Position numbers and translations under genes: made by a program. A DNA stretch of 64,000 nt. Source: an uncultured Bacilli bacterium (GTDB taxonomy: Bacteria; Bacillota_I; Bacilli_A; RF39; UBA660). The notes below the pieces were generated by a model, which made no database searches, was not told the origin of the DNA, and worked only from the letters and a program-made list of their open reading frames with translations. Positions 9,161 to 16,833 of the stretch are shown here, piece by piece. Where the stretch lies: assembly GCA_934096125.1 (NCBI GenBank), contig CAKOLB010000004.1, positions 61,439 to 125,438 on the forward strand, in the 5' to 3' direction. Position 1 is the first letter of the stretch; each line of letters opens with the position of its first letter.

Positions 9161-9661
9161 ATGGAAGTTAAAAGAGTTGTAGTAGGTGACCTGCAAGAAA
9201 ACTGTTATATTGTAAGTGATGGTAAGTATTCTTTAATTATTGACCCAGGAAGTGAAGCGGATAAAATATTAGAAGCTGCTAAAGACTTAAATGTTGTGGA
9301 AGTTCTTGTTACTCATCATCACTTTGACCATGTTGGAGCTTTAAAGCCAATTTTAAATCATTATAATTTAGAAGAAAATAAAAGAAGTGGAAAATTTAAT
9401 TATGAGATAATTTTAGTGCCCGGGCATACTTTGGATAGTAAATGTATTTATTTTCCTGATGATAAAATTATGTTTACAGGCGATTTTATCTTCTATAACG
9501 CAATTGGAAGAACTGATTTGGGTGGAAGTGATACTCTTATGAAGCAAAGTCTTGAAAGTATGATGGCTTATCCAGATGATCTTATCCTGTATCCGGGGCA
9601 TGGTTCGTCCACAACTTTAGGACGAGAAAAACAAAATTTTAAATATTATTATGATAATTAA
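9161..9661 (+). CDS. Metallo-beta-lactamase fold hydrolase (glyoxalase II-like)
   Basis: 166 residues with the metal-binding motif THHHFDH near residue 47, VPGHT, TGDFIF, and the closing YPGHGSST. These are the hallmarks of the YqgX/GloB branch of metallo-beta-lactamase fold hydrolases, which cleave thioesters or related substrates. It is shorter than usual (about 200), mainly in the segment between the second and third motifs, but keeps every metal ligand. It starts two bases after the M23 gene and ends in a strong terminator, so it is the last gene of the ftsE operon. Confidence 0.85.
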   Translation: MEVKRVVVGDLQENCYIVSDGKYSLIIDPGSEADKILEAAKDLNVVEVLVTHHHFDHVGALKPILNHYNLEENKRSGKFNYEIILVPGHTLDSKCIYFPDDKIMFTGDFIFYNAIGRTDLGGSDTLMKQSLESMMAYPDDLILYPGHGSSTTLGREKQNFKYYYDN

Positions 9662-9693
9662 AACTACTTATTTGCGTAATAAGTAGTTTTTTT
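9661..9693 (+). terminator. Rho-independent terminator
   Basis: AAACTACTTATT-tgcgt-AATAAGTAGTTT followed by further T residues: a perfect 12-pair stem directly after the metallo-hydrolase stop. Confidence 0.9.
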
Positions 9694-9727
9694 AGTGGGA
9701 AAATGTGATGGTAAGTGTTTAGGACAA

Positions 9728-9764
9728 GAAAAAACTGATAAGAAATCTACTTATCAATTTTTTT
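9728..9764. terminator. Terminator of gerQ (minus strand), possibly bidirectional
   Basis: TGATAAG-aaatcta-CTTATCA with a run of A on the left and T on the right. It sits at the 3' end of the minus-strand gerQ gene and can serve both strands. Confidence 0.75.
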
Positions 9765-10119
9765 AATATGTTTTTTCTGAGTAACTATGAGAATAAATAA
9801 TTGGTTCCATAAATTCAACATAATTTAAGTAAATAATTCGGATTAAGTACCATAAGTTATTGGTGTTGTCTCGGATTATTAAGTGGTCTTTGCCTGCTTC
9901 TTCAATAATTCCCTCATATACTTTATTTTGCCAAGCACTACTGTCGGGATAAGAGACATAAGCTTTGATTTTTCTTCCTTTGTTAAGTCTTAATATATTT
10001 TCAATATAACTTGCTTCCATCACTGGTGTTTTTTCTACTTCAATTGAAGACATGTTTCCAGGTGGAGTAGGAAAGTTTTGCGATGGAAATGTTGGATTTT
10101 GGTAGTAGTTACCATTCAT
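9763..10119 (-). CDS. gerQ: Spore coat protein GerQ
   Basis: 118 residues. The conserved core SYIENILRLNKGRKIKAYVS, then FEGIIEEAGKDHLIIRD-like and WYLIRIIYLNYVEF, is that of GerQ (YwdL). In Bacillus GerQ is a coat protein cross-linked by transglutaminase and is required for CwlJ to work during germination; a cwlJ gene is present at 57601-58023 in this same window. The N-terminus is low complexity (NYYQNPTFPSQNFPTPPGN). ATG 10119 is chosen, with AGAGGTG nine bases upstream; GTG 10131 would overlap that site. Confidence 0.93.
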   Translation of the reverse strand: MNGNYYQNPTFPSQNFPTPPGNMSSIEVEKTPVMEASYIENILRLNKGRKIKAYVSYPDSSAWQNKVYEGIIEEAGKDHLIIRDNTNNLWYLIRIIYLNYVEFMEPIIYSHSYSEKTY

Positions 10120-10164
10120 AAAATTTATCACCTCTAAAAAAGTATATGTTTCTCTTTTCTTTTT

Positions 10165-10193
10165 TTGCTTATTTATGTTAAACTTATTATAAA
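10165..10193 (+). promoter_or_regulatory. Promoter before the YitT-family gene
   Basis: TTGCTT and TATAAA are separated by 17 bases, 15 bases before the ATG. Both boxes are close to the sigma-A consensus. Confidence 0.5.
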
Positions 10194-10207
10194 AGTAGGT
10201 AGTAGTT

Positions 10208-11083
10208 ATGGATAATCTGAGTATAAAAGAAATAGTTATTAATGGATTGTGTTTTGTTTTCGGTGTATTTTTATATGCTTTAACCTTTAATTTGTTTTTA
10301 ACTCCTAATAATTTGGTGGTATCAGGTTTTAGTGGTGTTGCAATTGTCGTGCAACAGTGGTTTGGAGTTACTCCATCAATATTTATCTATGTTATGAATC
10401 TTTTGATGCTTGTAGTTGGTTTAATAGTTCTTGGATGGAGCGCTACAAAAAGAAATTTAGCGGGTTCATTATTATATCCATATATGATTATTGCATCGAT
10501 GCCTATTGCTAAGTTTTTGAGTAAATATTTAATAAGTGATGATTTTTATTTAGTACTACTTTTTTCAACTATATTTTATGGCGTTAGTAGTGGTCTTATT
10601 TATCGAAGTGGTTTTTCAACTGGTGGATCTGATATTATTATGCAGATAATTCATAAAAAGGTGCGAATTAGTGAGTCAAAGGCAATGATTGCAGCAAATA
10701 CGATAATTATTATTTTGGGAATGTTTACCTTTGGCCTAAATCATGGTATTTATTCTTTTATAATTTTAGCAGGATCAACTTATTTTGTTGATAAAATACT
10801 TTTTGGAGTATCAAATAGTAAACTTTTCTTTATTACGACGAAACATCCACATAAAATGAGAAAACTGATAATCGATGAGTTTGAAACAGGGCTTACTATT
10901 ATTCCAACAAAGGGTGGATATACGAAGCAATCCGGGTTTTTAATTATGTGCGTTATAGCTAATACACAGTATTATTTATTTAAAGAAAGAGTACTGGAGG
11001 TAGACCCGAATGCTTTTATAGTTATTGATAAGTGTTATGAAGTAAATGGAGGAGTTAAAAGAAGTAGTATTCCTTTTCTTTGA
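10208..11083 (+). CDS. YitT family membrane protein (DUF161-DUF2179)
   Basis: 291 residues. Five to six membrane segments fill residues 10-190, with family motifs such as NLFLTPNNLVVSGFSG near the start and GFSTGGSDI in the middle; a soluble C-terminal DUF2179 domain follows (about 215-291, ending with the I-D-x-x-x-E-V-x-G motif). The function of YitT proteins is not settled. Its own promoter sits upstream and a YvcK gene starts 33 bases downstream, so it may be co-transcribed with that operon. Confidence 0.87.
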   Translation: MDNLSIKEIVINGLCFVFGVFLYALTFNLFLTPNNLVVSGFSGVAIVVQQWFGVTPSIFIYVMNLLMLVVGLIVLGWSATKRNLAGSLLYPYMIIASMPIAKFLSKYLISDDFYLVLLFSTIFYGVSSGLIYRSGFSTGGSDIIMQIIHKKVRISESKAMIAANTIIIILGMFTFGLNHGIYSFIILAGSTYFVDKILFGVSNSKLFFITTKHPHKMRKLIIDEFETGLTIIPTKGGYTKQSGFLIMCVIANTQYYLFKERVLEVDPNAFIVIDKCYEVNGGVKRSSIPFL

Positions 11084-11116
11084 TTTATGTGTTAAACTTA
11101 CAAATGAGTGATAGAT

Positions 11117-12070
11117 ATGAAAAAAATTGTAATTTTTGGAGGAGGAAGTGGACTTTCTCAACTATTAAAGGGGATAAAGTTATTTCCTTTAGAAGTAACT
11201 GCAGTAGTTTCTGTTGCCGATAATGGTGGTAGTACAGGACTTTTACGAAGAGAACTTAATATTCCAGCGGTGGGAGATATTACAAAAGTAATGCTTAGTA
11301 TGTCGGAAGCTAGCTCGGATGTTATCGATTTAATGAATTACCGGTTTACCAAACCAAAGTCTTTAAAGGTTCATTCAGTTAAAAATCTTTTATTGATGGC
11401 TCTTTTAGATATCAAGGGTGATTTTGCATCAGCTATGCCAATTATGGAAGACTTATTAGATGTTAAGGGAAAGATACTTCCTTTAACGGAGGATAATGTT
11501 AATTTAGTGGGTATTACTGCAAGTGGTAAAAAAATAGTAGGAGAAGAGCAGCTGACAAAGTGTGCAAGTAAAATTGTTAAAGTAGAATATGATAAAAAAA
11601 TAACAGTTAATCCTAAAGTCTTAAAAGCTGTTGCAAATGCCGATTTAATTATCTTTTCTTCTGGTAGTTTGCTTACTAGTATTGTTCCACATCTAATTGA
11701 TAAAACTTTAGTGGATGCGATTAATAATGCTAAAGCAGATGTGATGTATATATGTAATTTGTTTACTCAGCCAGGGGAAACTGATAATTTTACAGTTAAA
11801 GACCATATTGATTATTTAGAGAAATATTTGGGAAAAAATGCGATAGATGTTGTAATTGCTAATAATGTTGTTATGAGTAATAAGTTAGTGGCTAAGTATG
11901 CTACTGAAGAACAAAAAGATCAAATTGTATATAAAAATGAGCTTGACGATCGTGGTGTGTATGTTATTGCTGATAAAATGTATACGATTGAAGATGGATT
12001 TTATCGGCATGATGCACTTAAAACTGGTTATTTAATCTTTTCTTATTTGATGGATGGGCGAAAAAAATGA
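11117..12070 (+). CDS. yvcK: YvcK/CofD-like gluconeogenesis factor
   Basis: 317 residues starting KKIVIFGGGSGLSQLLKGIK, with DNGGSTG near residue 37 and PAVGDITKVM, the nucleotide-sugar-binding motifs of YvcK. In Bacillus YvcK binds UDP-GlcNAc and is needed for growth and shape on gluconeogenic carbon sources. The next gene, whiA, overlaps by ATGA and is its standard neighbour; the usual first member, rapZ/yvcJ, is not in front of it here. ATG 11117 is favoured over the GTG at 11108. The conserved GGGTG is GGGSG in this protein. Confidence 0.92.
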   Translation: MKKIVIFGGGSGLSQLLKGIKLFPLEVTAVVSVADNGGSTGLLRRELNIPAVGDITKVMLSMSEASSDVIDLMNYRFTKPKSLKVHSVKNLLLMALLDIKGDFASAMPIMEDLLDVKGKILPLTEDNVNLVGITASGKKIVGEEQLTKCASKIVKVEYDKKITVNPKVLKAVANADLIIFSSGSLLTSIVPHLIDKTLVDAINNAKADVMYICNLFTQPGETDNFTVKDHIDYLEKYLGKNAIDVVIANNVVMSNKLVAKYATEEQKDQIVYKNELDDRGVYVIADKMYTIEDGFYRHDALKTGYLIFSYLMDGRKK

Positions 12071-12981
12071 CTTTTACAACGATGCTTAAAGAAGAAATTT
12101 CTAAAGAAGAGATAAACCTCATTAATATAAGATATGAGCTTTTGGCATTTTTAACTATTGCTGGAAAAATAAATACTGAGGAGTTACTTCTTACTTTGGA
12201 AAATGCAAGTATTGCTAGACGTATATATAAAGAACTAAAAATAATATATGGGGTAAATCCAAAAATAACTATTAGAATGCAGAAAAGATTTAAAGTTAAA
12301 CAAATATATATATTAAGTGTTAAAAATAATTTAGAGGTTATACAAGAAGATATAAATAAATTTAAGTTAGAAGATTTGGTTAGTGATGAAGAGAAGAAAG
12401 ACTATTTGCTGGGAAGTTTTTTAGCTAGTGGTAATATTTCTAATCCGAGTACTAGTGGTTATCATTTGGAGTTTGTACTAGCCTTAGAAAGTAAAGCTTT
12501 AGAGATTTTGGAAGTGTTAAATTATTTTAACTTAAAAGCGAAGATGATAAAAAGAGGATATAAATATATAACTTATATTAAAGCTAGTGAGTGTATTAGT
12601 GATTTAATAAAGATGTTTAAAGCAACTAGTTCTTTGTTTTATTTTGAAGATATAAGAATATATAAAGATCATAAAAATATGGTTAATAGACTTAATAATT
12701 GTGAGATTGCTAATCAAGAGAAGAGTTTTAAATCGGGGATGGAACAAGTTAAAAATATAGAATACTTAAAAGAGCATGATATGTTTGATTTGTTAGATGA
12801 GAAAACTAAGATTGTGGCAGAGATGAGAGTGATGTATCCAGAGTATTCGATGCAAGAGATTGCTGATTTAATAAGTAGTGAAAACAATTATAAAATAGGA
12901 AAGTCGGGTGTAAATCATCATTTTATTAAGATAAAAAATTTAGTGCAAAAAGAGATGGAGAGATGTAGGGATGAAAGTTAG
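12067..12981 (+). CDS. whiA: DNA-binding protein WhiA
   Basis: 304 residues. An N-terminal and central LAGLIDADG-homing-endonuclease-like domain without catalytic acid (LLGSFLASGNISNPSTSGYH near residue 117) is followed by a C-terminal helix-turn-helix (MYPEYSMQEIADLI, then GKSGVNHHFIKI). WhiA is required for sporulation septation in Streptomyces; in Bacillus it affects division and chromosome segregation. Translational coupling with yvcK (ATGA) and an 11-base overlap with nrdG show a compact operon. Confidence 0.95.
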   Translation: MTFTTMLKEEISKEEINLINIRYELLAFLTIAGKINTEELLLTLENASIARRIYKELKIIYGVNPKITIRMQKRFKVKQIYILSVKNNLEVIQEDINKFKLEDLVSDEEKKDYLLGSFLASGNISNPSTSGYHLEFVLALESKALEILEVLNYFNLKAKMIKRGYKYITYIKASECISDLIKMFKATSSLFYFEDIRIYKDHKNMVNRLNNCEIANQEKSFKSGMEQVKNIEYLKEHDMFDLLDEKTKIVAEMRVMYPEYSMQEIADLISSENNYKIGKSGVNHHFIKIKNLVQKEMERCRDES

Positions 12982-13468
12982 GTTAGCTTCAGAATTACAA
13001 AAGGATAGTATAATTGATGGTAAAGGAATAAGGACAGTTATTTGGTTTCAAGGATGCTCACATAAGTGCTTAGGGTGCCAAAATCCAGGGACGCATAGTT
13101 TTGATGGTGGTTTTGTTTGTGATACTAAAGATATATTTGTGCAAATAGATGAACTTTCTTATCAAAGTGGTATTACTTTATCTGGGGGAGACCCATTTTA
13201 TCAAGCTGATGCGGCGCGTGAAATTGCTCATTATGCCCATCAAAAAGGTTTAAATGTGTGGGCATATACAGGCTTTGTTTTTGAAGATATTTTAAAAAGT
13301 GAAAATAGCATGAAAAAGCTTTTGGAAGAAATTGATGTTTTAGTGGATGGCCCTTTTATTATAGAGAAGAAAAGTTTTGGATGTAAGTTTCGCGGAAGTA
13401 CTAATCAAAGAATTATAGATGTTGCTAAGTCTTTAGAAAGTGGTAAGGTGTGCTTGTATGAAGTTTGA
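12971..13468 (+). CDS. nrdG: Anaerobic ribonucleotide reductase activating protein
   Basis: 165 residues. The radical-SAM cluster motif CSHKCLGCQNPGTH (CxxxCxxC) is at residues 29-36, followed by LSGGDPFYQ and DGPFI, as in NrdG. It generates the glycyl radical on NrdD, the anaerobic class III reductase, which is not in this window. An anaerobic lifestyle is implied. GGAGAG lies seven bases before the ATG inside whiA. Confidence 0.93.
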   Translation: MKVRLASELQKDSIIDGKGIRTVIWFQGCSHKCLGCQNPGTHSFDGGFVCDTKDIFVQIDELSYQSGITLSGGDPFYQADAAREIAHYAHQKGLNVWAYTGFVFEDILKSENSMKKLLEEIDVLVDGPFIIEKKSFGCKFRGSTNQRIIDVAKSLESGKVCLYEV

Positions 13469-13934
13469 TAGTAAATTAAATTATACGGTTTTAACTAATA
13501 AAGCAAATAAGACATTTTTAGAAAAATTTTCGGGTATAAGTGTGATAAATGAAAAGCTCTCTTTTGATGAGTTAAAAAAAAGCTTAGAGTTTTTTCCAAG
13601 TAAGCAAGTGGTGTTTGTAGAAACATTTTCTTATTTGCAAAAAACAGAAAGAGAGGCAGTAATTAAAATGTTGGAGCTAGAAAATGTAAAGTTTATTAAT
13701 GTGACAAGTGATGTGGAAGAGGCTTTATATAGTGATTATGTTTATGTATTTGATGAAGATAATATGGTTTTAGAAGGAAAGACTTTCGAAGTACTTGAAA
13801 ATGAAAAAATGTTAAAACAATTAGGATATGGGTTGCCATTTGTTACAGATTTATCAAGACAACTTATGATTTATGATCTTTTAGACTATCCATTTTATGA
13901 TGTGAAAGATTTAGTGGAGGAATTATGGAGTTAA
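13458..13934 (+). CDS. Degenerate EcfA-like ATPase relic, first of two
   Basis: 158 residues. The C-terminal two thirds follow the ECF-transporter ATPase plan: a Walker B-like strand QVVFVETFSYLQKTEREAV, a switch region VTSDVEEALYSDYVYVFD, and the EcfA tail VLENEKMLKQLGYGLPFVTDL. But there is no Walker A, the Walker B Asp is Val, and the switch His is Ser, so it should not hydrolyse ATP. It stands with the next gene directly before truA-rplM-rpsI, exactly where ecfA1-ecfA2-ecfT lie in other Firmicutes. ATG 13458 has GGTAAGGTG upstream. Confidence 0.7.
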   Translation: MKFDSKLNYTVLTNKANKTFLEKFSGISVINEKLSFDELKKSLEFFPSKQVVFVETFSYLQKTEREAVIKMLELENVKFINVTSDVEEALYSDYVYVFDEDNMVLEGKTFEVLENEKMLKQLGYGLPFVTDLSRQLMIYDLLDYPFYDVKDLVEELWS

Positions 13935-14476
13935 AAAATTTAAGGGGATGTATAATTGGTCTTGTTTATGATAAATATAAAGAAGAGAAAATGACTGGCC
14001 TTGTAAAAGATATTGTAACTAAAAAGACTTTGGCATCTTTAAAAATGGTAGGTTTAGCTGAAAGTTTGGTAGATGAAGATATAGGTAGTTTATCAAGGGG
14101 TGAGCAAAATAAAGTTGGGCTTGCAAGTAAACTTTTAGATGATGTGATTGTGCTAAAGGATTTTTCTGTAGGTTTAACTAAGAAAGAATTAACATTTTAT
14201 AAACGATTATTTAAAAAGATTTCATCTTATAATAAAAAAATAATTTTGATTGATAAGAATGCTGAGCTTTTTATAGATTTAGTTGATAATATTTATGTGA
14301 TTGATGAAGATATTTTGTATGAAACAAATGATATATATGATGCTAAACTTTATGACTATATCGATAAGCCATTTTTGGTAGAATTTACTATGCTTTCCGA
14401 AGACTATGGTGTTAAACTAAATCATTATTATGAACTAGATGAGCTTTTGAAAGCAATATATAGGATTAAATCATGA
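13925..14476 (+). CDS. Degenerate EcfA-like ATPase relic, second of two
   Basis: 183 residues. It keeps an ABC-like core: a Q-loop-like strand IIGLVYDKY, helix SLKMVGLAESLVD, signature LSRGEQNKVGLASKLL near residue 57, and a Walker B position VIVLKDFSVGL. Walker A is absent, the Walker B pair DE is KD, and the switch His is gone. The protein is thus an apparent dead ATPase, open for its full length, coupled to its neighbours by overlaps at both ends (GGAGG at 13916, ATGA with truA). No EcfT membrane gene follows. Function unknown; retention suggests a structural or regulatory role. Confidence 0.65.
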   Translation: MELKNLRGCIIGLVYDKYKEEKMTGLVKDIVTKKTLASLKMVGLAESLVDEDIGSLSRGEQNKVGLASKLLDDVIVLKDFSVGLTKKELTFYKRLFKKISSYNKKIILIDKNAELFIDLVDNIYVIDEDILYETNDIYDAKLYDYIDKPFLVEFTMLSEDYGVKLNHYYELDELLKAIYRIKS

Positions 14477-15192
14477 GATACTTAATTCGTTTTAGATATG
14501 ATGGTACTTGCTTTCATGGTTTTCAAAGGCAAAAAGAGTTAAAAAGTGTGCAGGGAACGCTGGAAAATGCTCTATCAAAAATGCTTGATTGTCAGATAGT
14601 TATTAAAGGTAGTGGCAGGACGGATGCAGGAGTTCATGCTTTAGCACAGTGTGCTCATTTTGATTATGATGGAAGTCTTGGCAAGAAAGATTTAGAAATA
14701 ATTAATGATTATTTAGGAGGAGAAATCTATATTGATAAAATAGAGAAAAAGTCTAGTGATTTTCATGCTCGGCATAGTGTTTTAAAGAAGGTTTATGAAT
14801 ATCGGGTTAATTTTGGCCCTTTTAAAGATGAGTATAAAGGATACTATTATCAGTATAAGGGGAAGTTTGATATTAAAGAGATGAAAAGAGGGGCAAAGTT
14901 AATGGAAGGTAAACATGATTTTCGCCAGTTTGTAAGTGGACCACGGAATGATTATACTTCCTACATTTACAAAATAACAATAAAAGTAAAGAAGAATATA
15001 CTTATATTTAAGTTCGTTGGAGCAGGGTTTTATAGATATATGGTAAGGCATTTGGTTGGAGCTTTAATGGATATTGGGAAAGGAAAATTAAAGGCTGAAG
15101 ATGTTAAAGCTATGCTGGAGTGTCAAGATATGTCTAAAAATCATAGTATTGTGGTGGCAGATGGCCTTTATTTAGTGAAAGTTTATTATTAA
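14473..15192 (+). CDS. truA: tRNA pseudouridine synthase A
   Basis: 239 residues, normal length. The start RYLIRFRYDGTCFHGFQRQ and the catalytic-Asp motif GRTDAGVHALAQ near residue 52 are diagnostic; FVGAGFYRYMVRHLVGAL is the conserved C-terminal helix. TruA makes pseudouridine at tRNA positions 38-40. It overlaps the preceding ATPase relic by ATGA and sits before rplM-rpsI, an order widespread in Firmicutes. Confidence 0.96.
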   Translation: MRYLIRFRYDGTCFHGFQRQKELKSVQGTLENALSKMLDCQIVIKGSGRTDAGVHALAQCAHFDYDGSLGKKDLEIINDYLGGEIYIDKIEKKSSDFHARHSVLKKVYEYRVNFGPFKDEYKGYYYQYKGKFDIKEMKRGAKLMEGKHDFRQFVSGPRNDYTSYIYKITIKVKKNILIFKFVGAGFYRYMVRHLVGALMDIGKGKLKAEDVKAMLECQDMSKNHSIVVADGLYLVKVYY

Positions 15193-15208
15193 TAATCGTG
15201 AAAACTTG

Positions 15209-15237
15209 TTGACTTTTTGTAGGTTTTCCCATATAAT
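15209..15237 (+). promoter_or_regulatory. Strong sigma-A promoter of rplM-rpsI
   Basis: TTGACT at 15209-15214, a 17-base spacer, and TATAAT at 15232-15237: nearly perfect consensus. It predicts a transcript start near 15244 and a leader of about 74 bases before rplM. Confidence 0.88.
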
Positions 15238-15243
15238 TTTAAT

Positions 15244-15317
15244 CGGTACATTTAATTTGTGATTTTTATTTAGCCGTGGGAAAGCTTGATAAAAAACATA
15301 AATGGAAGGAAATTATT
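15244..15317 (+). ncRNA. Candidate L13 autoregulatory leader
   Basis: The predicted 5' leader of rplM contains TTTAT-T-TAGC, the loop CGTGGGAAA, and GCTT-G-ATAAA (about 15267-15295), an interrupted hairpin. Firmicutes often carry an L13-binding leader in this position (Rfam family L13_leader). I base the call on position and the hairpin, not on a covariance match. Confidence 0.5.
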
Positions 15318-15749
15318 ATGAAAACATTTATGCAAAGAAAAGAAGATATCGAAAGAAATTGGTATGTAATTGATGCTGAAGGTCAAACTCTTGGACGCAT
15401 TGCAACTAAGGCTGCCCATGTACTTCGTGGAAAGCATAAAGTTACATATACTCCTCATGTTGACTGTGGCGATTATGTTATTATTATTAATGCAGAAAAA
15501 GTTGCTTTAACTGGTAACAAACTAAATGATAAGATGTATTATAATCATAGTGGTTATCCAGGAGGACTTAGAGAAAGAACTGCAAAAGAAATGATTGAAA
15601 AATATCCAGAAGAAATGGTTGAAAGAGCTGTTAAAGGAATGCTTCCTCACAATAGACTTGGAAGAGCTATGGGTAAGAAGTTATTTGTTTATCGTGGTAC
15701 TGATCATAAGCATCAAGCTCAAAAACCACAAGCTTTGGAAGTTAAATAG
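15318..15749 (+). CDS. rplM: 50S ribosomal protein L13
   Basis: 143 residues; the conserved [19 protein letters not shown] and the HxxxxG-x-x-G segment [14 protein letters not shown] then [11 protein letters not shown] identify L13 of the large subunit. ATG 15318 is chosen because GGAAGGA precedes it; the in-frame ATG at 15276 lies inside the structured leader. It is followed by rpsI after eight bases, as in most bacteria. Confidence 0.98.
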   Translation: MKTFMQRKEDIERNWYVIDAEGQTLGRIATKAAHVLRGKHKVTYTPHVDCGDYVIIINAEKVALTGNKLNDKMYYNHSGYPGGLRERTAKEMIEKYPEEMVERAVKGMLPHNRLGRAMGKKLFVYRGTDHKHQAQKPQALEVK

Positions 15750-15757
15750 GAGGATAT

Positions 15758-16177
15758 ATGACTAAGAAACAAGAATGGACTGCAACAGGTAGAAGAAAAA
15801 GAAGTGTTGCGCAAGTAAAACTTGTTGGTGGAACAGGTAATATTACTGTTAATGGTGTTGATGTTAATGAGTATATGCCATATGCTACACTTGTAAAAGA
15901 TTTAAAACAACCACTTACTGTTACTGATAATGAAAATCGTTTTGATATTACAGTTACTGTTAAAGGTGGAGGTTTTTCTGGTCAAACTGGTGCTATTAGA
16001 TTAGCTATTACTAGAGCATTACTTAAATTTGATGCTAATACTGACCAAACTAGGGAAGATAGTTATAGACATGTTTTAAAAATTAATGGATTTACAACAA
16101 GAGATCCAAGAATTAAAGAAAGAAAGAAATATGGTCTTAAAAAAGCACGTCGTGCACCACAATTCTCTAAGAGATAA
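15758..16177 (+). CDS. rpsI: 30S ribosomal protein S9
   Basis: 139 residues; starts near [19 protein letters not shown] and ends with the basic [14 protein letters not shown] tail that reaches into the ribosomal P site. AGGAGGA precedes the ATG. Second gene of the rplM-rpsI operon, ending at a terminator. Confidence 0.98.
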   Translation: MTKKQEWTATGRRKRSVAQVKLVGGTGNITVNGVDVNEYMPYATLVKDLKQPLTVTDNENRFDITVTVKGGGFSGQTGAIRLAITRALLKFDANTDQTREDSYRHVLKINGFTTRDPRIKERKKYGLKKARRAPQFSKR

Positions 16178-16192
16178 TATCAATTTTCTTTG

Positions 16193-16222
16193 GAAAGGCT
16201 ACCCTTTTGGGTGGTTTTTTTG
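16193..16222 (+). terminator. Terminator after rpsI
   Basis: GGCTACCC-ttttt-like loop-GGGTGG followed by seven T: six pairs with one GT wobble. It marks the end of the ribosomal operon. Confidence 0.8.
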
Positions 16223-16427
16223 TTTAGCTTCATTTTCTACATATGCTTACTTTATTGCTCAAAGTGATACTGCGTCGAATAGTAGTGTGCGAGTACAAAC
16301 ATCCCCAACTGATAACTTATCTTTTAGTATGGGGTCTTCCATTAACTTAACGGCAGACCAATCATCATTTGCAAGTGGTAAAGGTAATGTGACAGGAAGT
16401 ACAACTGCAAAATTTAACTCGTATTAA
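16221..16427 (+). pseudogene. Internal fragment of a secreted surface protein
   Basis: In one frame the sequence reads TYAYFIAQSDTASNSSVRV, then QTSPTDNLSFSMGSSINL and TADQSSFASGKGNVTGSTTA, before a short foreign tail and a stop. It looks like the end of a signal peptide (YAYF, as in secreted proteins of the TasA/CalY-like class) plus the first part of the mature protein. Both the start of the signal peptide and the rest of the protein are missing: the left side runs into the rpsI terminator, the right side into another broken gene. No start codon or ribosome site is present. Confidence 0.6.
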
Positions 16428-16743
16428 GGAGTTATGTGAAAAAAATGAGGACATAGACCCAGCAGTGCGGATGGCTCGTCTTGATGCTTTGAATAAGTGT
16501 CTCTCTTTATCAGATGCTTTGGATACAAAAGATGTTTGTGAACTTGATAAAAAACGTGATGGGGTTATGATAAGTGGATATGAAGATGGTCTTAGTCCGG
16601 TGGAAAAGCTATATCAAGAAATTGTTAGTTTGCATCTTTATACTTCTCAAGAGAGGTTTTTACGAAATCTTTTGAAAGAAAGCAGAGATATGCCTGATAG
16701 TACAAAAAGATATTATGGTTTGCCGCTTTCTAGAACACGCTAG
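16393..16743 (+). pseudogene. 5'-truncated gene of unknown function
   Basis: An open frame of about 116 codons with no convincing start: a stop at 16390 precedes it, and the likely coding part begins near LTRIKELCEKNEDIDPAVR (about 16414) and continues to YYGLPLSRTR. GTG 16465 could give a 92-residue product but has no good ribosome site. Helical, charged, no motif I recognise. The left end meets the surface-protein fragment in another frame near 16405-16415, so a deletion probably fused the remains of two genes. A perfect terminator follows the stop. Confidence 0.5.
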
Positions 16744-16762
16744 AGAATTCTCTAGTTTTTTT
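16740..16762 (+). terminator. Palindromic terminator
   Basis: CTAGAGAATTCTCTAG is a perfect 16-base palindrome followed by seven T; it includes the stop codon of the truncated gene. Confidence 0.85.
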
Positions 16763-16833
16763 ATGTCAACGTGATCTTAATTTTCTTGTAAAACATTATT
16801 ATAAATAGTACAATTAATTTGTGAGGTATAGAT

